Shown: positions 17,536 to 23,265, counted from the stretch's first letter. The stretch: 25,319 bases of DNA from a virus (IMGVR_UViG_3300034072_000208:1-25319), one strand, 5' to 3'. Made by a program: numbers and translations. The notes: generated by a model not told the origin, from the sequence alone.

Positions 17536-17813
17536 GCTGTACCTGGTCGATCACAAAAATGGTTTCTGATCCAGATGAGCATGATCGTCCTAATGTGATT
17601 AGAGAAGTGACGATCTCTTGCACGAGTGACGATGAATCATTCTTCACGACTGTGATGTTAGATCCACCATCTCAAAGTTTTGTCGATTTCAATCTGGTCA
17701 CACAAGCATTGGTCTGGCAATGGGTCTACGCAAAGATTTCCAAAGAAGATATAGAGGCTATTGTTTTGCAGCGCATTGCAGATCGACAAACTGTTTCACA
17801 AATGCCGTGGTAA
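17532..17813 (+). CDS. Small tail-fibre-associated protein, DUF7936-like (93 aa)
   Basis: It starts at an ATGA overlap with the J-like gene. The sequence opens CTWSITKMVSDPDEHDRPNV, has beta strands (REVTISCTSDDESFFTTVML), and ends with a helix and QRIADRQTVSQMPW. Small proteins with a Trp-Ser-Ile start and a closing LPW/MPW are widespread next to tail fibre genes; they are grouped as DUF7936, as far as I recall. Function is unknown, possibly fibre assembly or a structural accessory. No signal peptide or membrane segment is present. Confidence 0.7.
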   Translation: MSCTWSITKMVSDPDEHDRPNVIREVTISCTSDDESFFTTVMLDPPSQSFVDFNLVTQALVWQWVYAKISKEDIEAIVLQRIADRQTVSQMPW

Positions 17814-17822
17814 GGAAATGAC

Positions 17823-18551
17823 ATGACACAAGCAGTACAACTCAGAAAAGGCACGACCTCCGAACATTCGACCTTTACGGGTTTGCAGGCAGAGGCAACT
17901 GTCGACACGACTAAGAAAACCATCGTAGTCCATGATGGGTCGACTGCTGGCGGCATTCCTTTATCCAGAGAGGATCTGAGCAATGCGAATCCTAGCAATC
18001 TGACTACGATTGTTGGGGCTGATACGGCATCTGGCGATCTCTTTGTTGTTTATGACGTTTCAGCGAGCGCGTTTAAGAAGATCACCAGGGCTGAGCTGAA
18101 CAATGCAATGGAGCAAGATGCACTAGCTTCTGTTGCGATCACTGGCGGCAGCATCAACGGCACGACGATTGGCGCAAGCACTGCAAGCACAGGAGCTTTC
18201 ACCACCTTATCTGCCTCAAGCACAGTTAGCGGTAATGGATTCAGCACTTATCTAGCCAGCCCACCAACTATTGGCGGCACTAGTCCAGGACTTATAACTG
18301 GGACAACAATAACAGCGACAAATCAATTTTCTGGGCCACATAATGGATCTGTTGGCGCAACCTCGCCGTCGAGCGGAATATTTACCTCATTGGCATCTTT
18401 AAGTGTTTTACAAAATGTCCAAACAATTGCATCATCATCATCCATTTCAGCTGGCAACAATGGGCTTTCAGTTGGGCCTGTGACTATTTCTGGTGGGGCT
18501 GTTTTTACAGTTCCAAGTGCAAGTATTTGGAAAATTTTAGAAGGAGTTTGA
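17823..18551 (+). CDS. Tail fibre protein with Mtd-type N-terminal domain (242 aa)
   Basis: Residues 1-50 (QLRKGTTSEHSTFTGLQAE, then VDTTKKTIVVHDGSTAGGIP) closely resemble, from memory, the N-terminal beta-prism domain of the BPP-1 major tropism determinant and other phage fibres. The remainder is Ser/Thr/Gly/Ala rich with beta-helix-like repeats (GGSINGTTIGASTASTGAFT, then TTLSASSTVSG). It ends in a short hydrophobic strand. The protein lacks a lectin fold and a variable repeat. It lies directly before the DGR target gene, and its last codons contain that gene's ribosome binding site (AAGGAG 18541-18546). I infer a fibre shaft or adaptor that may carry the variable receptor-binding protein. 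Confidence 0.75.
   Translation: MTQAVQLRKGTTSEHSTFTGLQAEATVDTTKKTIVVHDGSTAGGIPLSREDLSNANPSNLTTIVGADTASGDLFVVYDVSASAFKKITRAELNNAMEQDALASVAITGGSINGTTIGASTASTGAFTTLSASSTVSGNGFSTYLASPPTIGGTSPGLITGTTITATNQFSGPHNGSVGATSPSSGIFTSLASLSVLQNVQTIASSSSISAGNNGLSVGPVTISGGAVFTVPSASIWKILEGV
18541..18546 (+). promoter_or_regulatory. Strong ribosome binding site of the DGR target gene
   Basis: AAGGAG lies 6 bases before the ATG at 18553, inside the end of the upstream fibre gene. It fixes the target start. Confidence 0.75.
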
Positions 18552-18552
18552 C

Positions 18553-19563
18553 ATGGCCTATGGCAAAGTGCTCGCAAATGCGACATCTGCAACCGGCGTA
18601 TTTCGCAAAGCTGATCCCACAATCGTCGCATGGACCAAAACTGGCGCATTTACAGCTACAACAGCGACTGAATTAACGATTGAGGTAAATGGTGAATCGC
18701 AAATCATTGCGTCTGGAACCTCGATCACGATGCCAGGTTCGGCCACGACAGGAACAGATTATGCAATCTGGGCAAAAACTGATGGCACATTGCAAGCAAC
18801 AACCGATCACACATCTGCTCCGGCGACTGGTGCTAGAAAAGTCGGTGGGTTTCATTACGCGCCAGGCGGCAACGCAACAGGGACATCTGGCGGTAATACC
18901 ACAGCAGGAATTAACGAATATTCTTTTTGGGACTTGAAATTCAGGCCAGCTTGTAAAGATCCTCGCGGCATGACGCTAGTGGCTGGATGTTTTTGGTCTG
19001 ATATCTATCTTTGCGGGGTCGATCACTATACAAACGGGACGAGCAAATATAACGTCACGATCGCAGACGGTTCATCGCTGCCTAAGATTAGTGCAGCTTT
19101 TGGGGGCACAGGATCTAACTCTTATGCTGGCGGCACTTGGTTTGCTTTCAATGAAATTATGCGCGGAGCTGGTAAGCGACTGCCAAGATATACAGAGTTT
19201 GCTGCTTTAGCCTATGGCACGACCGAGGCTTCTTCGCTCGGATCTGATCCGACTACAACAGGGGTCAGCAGCGGCACGTACACAAGCAAATGGGGCGTGA
19301 TGCAATCCAGTGGAGTTATGTGGCAGTGGTCAGATGACTTTATTGCAAGTGGCGATGGGACTGGCGGCTGGCAAACTGGACTTACAGAAACCAGAGGCAA
19401 TATTTATACTTACAATTCCTCGGCACGCGCTGGGCTCTTGGGCGGCGGCTGGGCCGACGGGTCGGGTTCCGGTTCTCGTTGCTCGAACTGGACCTACGAT
19501 CCATCGCTCTCGGCCAGCCCCATCGGGGCTCGCGGCGTGTGTGACCACCTGATTCTTGATTAA
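18553..19563 (+). CDS. DGR target: variable C-type-lectin-like receptor-binding protein (336 aa)
   Basis: This is the protein whose 3' end is diversified by the retroelement. Residues 1-105 form a Thr/Ala-rich beta domain. From about 120 the sequence (EYSFWDLKFRPACKDPRGM, then FWSDIYLCGVDHYTNGTSKY) resembles the lectin fold of Mtd-type and FGE-sulfatase-type DGR targets. SKWGVMQSSGVMWQWSDDF (about 250-268) is the conserved core before the variable region. Codons 291-331 form the variable repeat; the invariant GARGVCD (325-331) follows, with the five residues HLILD at the end. Thirteen codons differ from the template, always at adenines. It likely binds the host receptor at the tail tip; that role is inferred from Mtd and from position. 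Confidence 0.93.
   Translation: MAYGKVLANATSATGVFRKADPTIVAWTKTGAFTATTATELTIEVNGESQIIASGTSITMPGSATTGTDYAIWAKTDGTLQATTDHTSAPATGARKVGGFHYAPGGNATGTSGGNTTAGINEYSFWDLKFRPACKDPRGMTLVAGCFWSDIYLCGVDHYTNGTSKYNVTIADGSSLPKISAAFGGTGSNSYAGGTWFAFNEIMRGAGKRLPRYTEFAALAYGTTEASSLGSDPTTTGVSSGTYTSKWGVMQSSGVMWQWSDDFIASGDGTGGWQTGLTETRGNIYTYNSSARAGLLGGGWADGSGSGSRCSNWTYDPSLSASPIGARGVCDHLILD
19423..19545 (+). repeat. DGR variable repeat (VR)
   Basis: Aligned without gaps to the template repeat at an offset of exactly 534 bases. 103 of 123 positions are identical and 20 differ. Every difference is at a TR adenine: 9 to G, 9 to C, 2 to T. The first five positions correspond to AAAAA in TR, so the left boundary could equally be 19428. 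The right boundary is set by a non-adenine mismatch (G in TR, C in VR) at 19546. The changes fall in 13 of 41 codons of the target. Confidence 0.97.
19521..19545 (+). other. Candidate IMH (initiation of mutagenic homology) at the 3' end of VR
   Basis: This 25-base stretch is identical in VR and TR (TR 20055-20079) and is GC-rich, with no adenine in 19524-19543. In BPP-1 such a segment is where cDNA integration is thought to begin, with a slightly different IMH* on the TR side. The first mismatch, C against G, directly follows it. Confidence 0.75.
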
Positions 19564-19577
19564 GTGGCGAAAGCCAC
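19564..19577 (+). promoter_or_regulatory. DGR target-site hairpin just downstream of VR
   Basis: GTGGC (19564-19568), loop GAAA, and GCCAC (19573-19577) form a perfect 5-bp stem with a four-base loop. It starts directly after the target stop codon and 18 bases after the VR end. In BPP-1, a GC-rich hairpin/cruciform with a short loop just downstream of VR is needed for target recognition. There is no following T-run, so a terminator is unlikely. Confidence 0.7.
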
Positions 19578-19583
19578 GTTGTC

Positions 19584-19958
19584 ATGGAACCAATCTCAGA
19601 GGCGACACAATGTTACGATCAGATGGCTATTATCGAAAAGTACGAAAGGGTCATAGCCTATCTATATCCAATTGCTCAATCGATGCCTCGTCGACATGGG
19701 ATAGCCAGAGACAAGTTTTTGAATTGTCTTTTTTCGGTTCCAGATCTTTTATATCAAGCGGGGAAATCAAATCAGATAAGCAAGATATATGCTGCAGATG
19801 CTGGATTGGCTCATCTGCGGTTTTGGATGCGATTTCTTTTTACGATCAAAAGCATGACGCAACATCAGCTGCAAACGGCTCAGGCTGTTTTGGCAGAAGT
19901 TGGGGCGATGCTTGGAGGTTGGATCAAAAGAAGAAGAGCGCAGGGGCATACTGGGTAA
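19584..19958 (+). CDS. avd: Accessory variability determinant, Avd (124 aa)
   Basis: Small basic helical DGR accessory protein. In BPP-1, Avd forms a barrel-like pentamer that binds the reverse transcriptase and the template RNA and is required for cDNA synthesis. The sequence begins MEPISEATQCYDQMAIIEKY and has PRRHGIARDKFLNCLF, QAGKSNQISKIYAADAGLAH and LRFWMRFLF, then a last helix AQAVLAEVGAMLGGWIKRRR. All are family hallmarks, and by memory it closely matches BPP-1 Avd through the first residues, which supports the 19584 start over the in-frame ATG at 19623. No strong ribosome binding site is seen. The stop TAA (19956-19958) touches the start of the template repeat. Confidence 0.92.
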   Translation: MEPISEATQCYDQMAIIEKYERVIAYLYPIAQSMPRRHGIARDKFLNCLFSVPDLLYQAGKSNQISKIYAADAGLAHLRFWMRFLFTIKSMTQHQLQTAQAVLAEVGAMLGGWIKRRRAQGHTG

Positions 19959-20079
19959 AAACGCTGGGATCTTGGGCGGCAACTGGAACAACGGGTCGGA
20001 TTCCGGTTCTCGTTGCTCGAACTGGAACAACGATCCATCGAACTCGAACAACAACATCGGGGCTCGCGGCGTGTGTGAC
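19957..20079 (+). repeat. DGR template repeat (TR)
   Basis: The invariant donor for the variable repeat. It contains 31 adenines, mostly in 11 AAC codons of the target frame. Randomising both As of an AAC codon gives NNC, which encodes 15 amino acids and never a stop. Read in the target frame it gives KNAGILGGNWNNGSDSGSRC and so on, with Asn at the positions that vary in VR. TR starts at the Avd stop and is followed by a 145-base spacer before the reverse transcriptase, as in BPP-1. Confidence 0.97.
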
Positions 20080-20097
20080 GACATCGATTTATCGCTT

Positions 20098-20111
20098 CGT
20101 AAAGGCTTACG
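20098..20111 (+). other. Hairpin downstream of TR at the same offset as the VR hairpin
   Basis: CGTAA (20098-20102), loop AGGC, and TTACG (20107-20111) form a perfect 5-bp stem with a four-base loop. It begins 18 bases after the TR end, the same as the VR hairpin after the VR end. The stem sequences are unrelated. It may be part of template RNA folding or coincidence. Confidence 0.5.
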
Positions 20112-20224
20112 CATTACGAGCAGGCCTGTCAAAATGTGGTCAGCCAGCAGTGTCCTCCTTCGGGGAATACATCAAGAGGTCTGGCATAACGTCAAGTAGG
20201 CAATCCAAAGACGGGGCTAGCACA

Positions 20225-21217
20225 ATGCCAAAACGACACAGGCATTTGATTGAAAAAATTGCGGACATCCAGAATTTGAGATCTGCATATATCAATACGG
20301 CACGATCCAAACGAATGACTCATGGATATTTAGAGTTTAAGGAATACGCCGAATCAAATTTATCATTGATTCAATCAGAGCTTTTGGATGGTGGCTATAA
20401 GATTGGTCCTTATAGAGAGTTTATTATTTATGAGCCTAAGGCGCGATTGATTTCTGCTCTTGATTTCAAAGACAGGTTGGTGCAACACGCACTTTGTAAT
20501 GTTATTGGACCGATCTTCGAAAAAGCAATGCTTCCGCAAACCTTTGCATGTCGTGTTGGACTTGGCACACATGCAGGAGTCAAATATTTGCAAGCGGAAA
20601 TGCGTCGAATTGATGCAACGCACTTTTTGAAAACTGATTTCTCAAAATATTTCCCATCCATAGATCATAAAATCTTGCATGAGATGATTGATCGTAAAAT
20701 TGACTGCGAAAAGACCCTGAAGATTCTAAGAGAGATTATTCCAATCAATGGAAAGGGCATCCCGATTGGAAGTTTAACTTCGCAGCTTTTTGCAAATGTT
20801 TATGGCGGTTCTGTTGATCGTTATATTCACTTTGAATTAAAACATCGAGCATGGGCAAGATACATGGATGATATTGTGATTCTTGGGCATGACGAAAAAG
20901 AGCTGAGAAGTTCGTTTTCTAAGATACAAATCTTTTCAAAAGAAAAGTTACTATTAGCAATAAGCAAGTGGCAATCTGGGCCTATCAGCAGAGGCATCAA
21001 CTTTCTTGGGTATCGTATCTGGCCCACGCACAAGCTCTTGAGGAAAGATTCTGTAATAAGAGCAAAACAAAAGATTTCAAAGTTTGTTCGTCTTGGCGAT
21101 CAAGACTCATTAAGAAAATTCATTGCTTCATGGTCTGGTCATGCTCGTTGGGCAGACACGCACAACCTTTTTAATTGGATGGAGAATCGACATGGCATCG
21201 TTTGTCATCAACAGTAG
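20225..21217 (+). CDS. DGR reverse transcriptase (330 aa)
   Basis: Copies the template RNA into cDNA with errors at adenines. MPKRHRHLIEK opens the protein. HFLKTDFSKYFPSID (133-147) carries catalytic Asp138. GIPIGSLTSQLFANVYGG (178-195) has IGxxxSQ in place of the QGxxxSP of retroviral and group II intron enzymes, a diagnostic DGR change. ARYMDDIVIL (211-220) carries the catalytic Asp215 and Asp216. GINFLGYRIWP and SWSGHARWADTHNLF follow in the thumb region. By memory it is very close to the BPP-1 enzyme in length and sequence. The start is ATG with GGGG at 20213-20216; the frame is also open upstream through TR and avd. It overlaps the next gene by 26 bases. Confidence 0.96.
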   Translation: MPKRHRHLIEKIADIQNLRSAYINTARSKRMTHGYLEFKEYAESNLSLIQSELLDGGYKIGPYREFIIYEPKARLISALDFKDRLVQHALCNVIGPIFEKAMLPQTFACRVGLGTHAGVKYLQAEMRRIDATHFLKTDFSKYFPSIDHKILHEMIDRKIDCEKTLKILREIIPINGKGIPIGSLTSQLFANVYGGSVDRYIHFELKHRAWARYMDDIVILGHDEKELRSSFSKIQIFSKEKLLLAISKWQSGPISRGINFLGYRIWPTHKLLRKDSVIRAKQKISKFVRLGDQDSLRKFIASWSGHARWADTHNLFNWMENRHGIVCHQQ

Positions 21218-21431
21218 GGCTGATCTTGATGCAATTGCAGGGACGGTAGAACATCAACGATTTATGCAGGCTTTGCGCGGGTCAATGATTCGCAAGATCA
21301 ATGTTCAGACGTATCCTGATGGATACAACCAGCCTGGCTATAGTGGACCGACATTGGAACCAGTTTGGCAAGATCAGGAAGATCTATCTACGATCGAGCA
21401 ATTTGGTTTTACCAAAGAAGATTTTGAGTGA
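21192..21431 (+). CDS. Small hypothetical protein after the reverse transcriptase (79 aa)
   Basis: Starts inside the last 26 bases of the reverse transcriptase gene, with a GGAG-containing leader about 9 bases upstream. It has a helical N-terminus (SRADLDAIAGTVEHQRFMQA) and then a Pro/Tyr/Gly segment (YPDGYNQPGYSGPTLEPVW). The acidic end is STIEQFGFTKEDFE. I do not recognise a family. The C-terminal pattern occurs in small proteins near tail fibre or lysis genes, so a tail or assembly accessory role is possible but not shown. A start at 21123 is possible in frame but has no ribosome binding site. Confidence 0.65.
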   Translation: MASFVINSRADLDAIAGTVEHQRFMQALRGSMIRKINVQTYPDGYNQPGYSGPTLEPVWQDQEDLSTIEQFGFTKEDFE

Positions 21432-21438
21432 GGATGAA

Positions 21439-21603
21439 ATGTCACGCGATGAGGCTTTAGCAGCAATCGAAAAGCACGAGGCTTTATGTGCCTTGCAATA
21501 TGCTCAGATAAACGCTCGACTAAAACGCTTGGAGCAGATTCTGCTTGGTGCTGGCGGTGCAATTATCCTGCTGCTGGTCAACCTGGTGCTAAAGCTGCAT
21601 TGA
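21439..21603 (+). CDS. Small single-span membrane protein of the lysis cassette (54 aa)
   Basis: A charged N-terminal helix (MSRDEALAAIEKHEALCALQ, then NARLKRLEQ) is followed by one transmembrane segment (ILLGAGGAIILLLVNLVL, about 34-51). This coiled-coil-plus-TM layout is like XhlA-type or holin-associated proteins. TGAGG sits 6 bases before the ATG. Its position before the holin and endolysin supports a lysis-related role, perhaps a holin partner or regulator; it is too short for certainty. The frame extends upstream to 21301, but that extension overlaps the preceding gene and does not look coding. Confidence 0.6.
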   Translation: MSRDEALAAIEKHEALCALQYAQINARLKRLEQILLGAGGAIILLLVNLVLKLH

Positions 21604-21604
21604 C

Positions 21605-21787
21605 GTGGAAGCGATCACCGAAGCTGTCTCGAAATTGTGGTACTTAGGGGCGGCAGTGGTCGGCATTGCTGCTTATGCAGTGACCTTAAAAGTCAGGCTC
21701 GATTACTTAGAAAAGGGCTATGACAAGCAGATCACAGCTCTCTGGGAAAAGGTCAACGAGCTGACTGAAAAACTAGGAATGCGATGA
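21605..21787 (+). CDS. Small single-span membrane protein with coiled coil (60 aa)
   Basis: One membrane segment near the N-terminus (LWYLGAAVVGIAAYAVTL, about 11-28) is followed by a charged coiled-coil helix (LDYLEKGYDKQITALWEKVN). It resembles small lysis-region proteins whose short N-terminal anchor holds a periplasmic or cytoplasmic helix. The start is GTG directly after the previous stop, with no clear ribosome binding site, so translation may be coupled. Its stop overlaps the holin ATG. A spanin or antiholin role cannot be distinguished; no lipobox is present. Confidence 0.55.
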   Translation: MEAITEAVSKLWYLGAAVVGIAAYAVTLKVRLDYLEKGYDKQITALWEKVNELTEKLGMR

Positions 21788-22269
21788 TGTTTGATTTGCT
21801 CAGCGGCGGTCTGCTTGGCAGTATCTTTGGCGGTCTTTTTAGACTTGCTCCAGAAGTGCTCAAGTATTTTGACAAGAAGAACGAGCGAAGCCACGAGCTG
21901 CAAATGTTCACGCTCCAGACGGACCTAGAAAAGATGCGTGGTCAGTTTCGGATGGAAGAGCGATATGTCGATCACAGCATTGCTCAGATGGATGCCATAA
22001 AGGAGGCTTTTAAGGAGCAAGCTGAGACTGCCAAGGCTGCGGGATGGTTCGTCGCTGCGATCTCTGCTCTTGTTAGACCTGGAATCACTTGGGTCGCTTT
22101 TGGCATGTATATGACAGTCAAGATTGTTGGTCTCATGATGGCTTTAGATGCTTCAGCTGATTGGCGAGAAGTGATCGTGAAAAGCTGGGATGAAGATGAC
22201 TTTGCCATGCTGAACATGATGCTCACTTTTTGGTTTATTGGTCGCTCCATCGAGAAATATCAAAAGTGA
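21784..22269 (+). CDS. Putative holin, 3TM GTA-type (161 aa)
   Basis: Probable holin that opens the inner membrane for the endolysin. It has an N-terminal hydrophobic segment with a GGLLGSIFGGLF glycine pattern (residues 8-19). A long charged helical middle follows (about 30-85). A pair of hydrophobic segments (GWFVAAISALVRPGITWVAF and YMTVKIVGLMMAL, about 87-119) comes next. The last segment, MLTFWFIGRSIEKYQK, fits the ending of the GTA holin 3TM family, where an aromatic-rich FWFG-R-x-x-K motif is typical. It lies directly before the GH24 lysozyme gene, sharing the GTGA overlap at its end. ATG 21784 overlaps the upstream TGA; ATG 21787 is an alternative. Confidence 0.7.
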   Translation: MMFDLLSGGLLGSIFGGLFRLAPEVLKYFDKKNERSHELQMFTLQTDLEKMRGQFRMEERYVDHSIAQMDAIKEAFKEQAETAKAAGWFVAAISALVRPGITWVAFGMYMTVKIVGLMMALDASADWREVIVKSWDEDDFAMLNMMLTFWFIGRSIEKYQK

Positions 22270-22733
22270 ATCCAGAGGCAATCAAGATAGCGATTGCAAT
22301 CATCAAGCAGTTTGAAGGGTACGCAAAGCGATTGCCTGATGGCGGCTGCACTGCTTATCCAGATCCTGGCACTGGAGCAGATCCTTGGACTATTGGGTAT
22401 GGTTGCACAGGAGCAAACATCAAAAAAGGCACTGTGTGGACTAAAGAGCAAGCAGAGCGAGCCCTGGAAAATGAGGTGATCCACTTCATGAAAGCAGTGC
22501 TGCAACATTCGCCAGGCTTGGCAGAAGATGCTCCGAGAAGGCTTGCAGCGATTACCTCCTTTGCCTTCAATTGCGGTGTTGGCAATTACAGGATCAGCAC
22601 ACTAAAACGCAGAGTGAATGAACGTGACTGGGCAGCTGCTGCTCAAGAGATAAAACGCTGGAACAGAGCTGCTGGCAGGATCATGCCTGGTCTTAGTAGG
22701 CGCAGGGAGGCTGAGTCTCTTTTACTGCAATAG
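22266..22733 (+). CDS. Endolysin, GH24 lysozyme (155 aa)
   Basis: Cuts the glycan of peptidoglycan to release progeny. From the GTG start the motif is FEG (Glu17) and, after an insertion, YPDPGTGADPWTIGYG (Asp33, Thr42). Together they give the Glu-Asp/Cys-Thr catalytic triad of the T4/P22-type lysozyme family. AITSFAFNCGVGNYRISTL (about 98-116) and LSRRREAESLLL at the end are also conserved. There is no signal peptide or signal-arrest segment, which fits canonical holin-dependent release. The start was chosen as GTG at 22266 because it overlaps the holin stop as GTGA; the longer TTG start at 22230 is unlikely. The 3' end overlaps the opposing HTH gene by 41 bases. Confidence 0.92.
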   Translation: MNPEAIKIAIAIIKQFEGYAKRLPDGGCTAYPDPGTGADPWTIGYGCTGANIKKGTVWTKEQAERALENEVIHFMKAVLQHSPGLAEDAPRRLAAITSFAFNCGVGNYRISTLKRRVNERDWAAAAQEIKRWNRAAGRIMPGLSRRREAESLLLQ

Positions 22734-22944
22734 TCACGATGTGAGCTCGGTTCCTGGCTCCAATCTTCAGCTTTATAAGCGCAATGTGAGCTTTCACTGT
22801 ATTGATTGAGATCTCCAGTTGCTCAGCAATCTCGGCATTGTTCAGACCTATTCGGATGCACTGGACGATTTCTCGCTGTCTTGCTGTGAGATCCTTTCCT
22901 CGTAGTGCAAGATTCGGTGGCAGTTGGCGCAAAGGGCTATGCAC
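22693..22944 (-). CDS. Stand-alone LuxR/GerE-type HTH regulator (83 aa)
   Basis: Encodes little more than a LuxR-type DNA-binding domain. LTARQREIVQCIRIGLNNAE, IAEQLEISINTVKAHIALIK and LKIGARNRAHIV span residues 19-70 and fit the four-helix GerE pattern. There is no signal-binding or receiver domain. The start is GTG, supported by GAGGAG 8 bases upstream (minus strand 22958-22953). It lies last in the leftward operon, overlaps the HNH gene by 97 bases in another frame and converges with the endolysin by a 41-base tail overlap. A control role over phage gene switching or host functions is inferred from the fold only. Confidence 0.8.
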   Translation of the reverse strand: MHSPLRQLPPNLALRGKDLTARQREIVQCIRIGLNNAEIAEQLEISINTVKAHIALIKLKIGARNRAHIVTIAVKETQPPCAY

Positions 22945-23228
22945 TTTTTAAGCTCCTCTCTAATTTTTTTATAGGAGTAATTCTTAAAAAGCTGGTTGAC
23001 TGTTTTATCTTTTTCGCTTGGATCGAGATGATGAAAGTCAATAATCGCAGGGTGACTTGCACCACACTTGGCGCATTGCAAAGTGCTTTTGAATCGCTGC
23101 CATTCCTCTCTGTGCTTAGCTTTATTCGCTGCAACCACAGCTTTATGCTTTGCTGAGTTTTTCTTGTACCAGACCGAGTTATAAGCACGACTCCTGATTT
23201 TTCGGATCTCAGGATCTTTGTAAGGCAT
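22848..23228 (-). CDS. HNH endonuclease-like protein (126 aa)
   Basis: Carries a Cys-x2-Cys (52, 55), an FHHLDP core (His66, His67) and a second Cys-x2-Cys-His (100, 103, 104). This is the zinc-ribbon HNH arrangement. The N-terminus (DPEIRKIRSRAYNSVWYKKN, then AKHREEWQRFK) is basic and could bind DNA. Proteins of this size occur as free-standing homing nucleases or as packaging/recombination nucleases in phages. It sits between the exonuclease and the LuxR-type gene in the leftward block. The start ATG has a weak leader. Activity cannot be assumed: the catalytic His and metal residues look complete, but the DNA target is unknown. Confidence 0.78.
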   Translation of the reverse strand: MPYKDPEIRKIRSRAYNSVWYKKNSAKHKAVVAANKAKHREEWQRFKSTLQCAKCGASHPAIIDFHHLDPSEKDKTVNQLFKNYSYKKIREELKKCIALCANCHRILHYEERISQQDSEKSSSASE

Positions 23229-23265
23229 TCAGGGCGAGATTCTAACCATCGCTCTAAGATTTGTC

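Larger units (their letters stand above)
19940..20224 (+). ncRNA. Probable DGR template RNA (TR plus 3' spacer)
   Basis: In BPP-1 the functional template RNA comprises the end of avd, TR and a spacer of about 140 bases before the reverse transcriptase gene, and the spacer is needed for priming. Here TR is followed by 145 bases (20080-20224) without a convincing gene and with a hairpin at 20098-20111. No separate promoter is visible, so the RNA probably comes from the operon transcript. The ends given are approximate. Confidence 0.6.

Noticed and set aside
19564-19577. Rho-independent terminator after the target gene
   Set aside because: The stem is only 5 bp and is followed by GTTGTC with no T-run. 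avd starts 6 bases later.
19900-20199. Open frame covering TR (99 aa) that looks like the target protein
   Set aside because: It is the template repeat read in the target frame; the resemblance to the target C-terminus comes from TR/VR homology and not from a separate protein.
20225-21217. Retron or group II intron reverse transcriptase
   Set aside because: No msr/msd-like inverted repeats or intron domains are seen. The IGxxxSQ motif, Avd and TR/VR pair identify a DGR.
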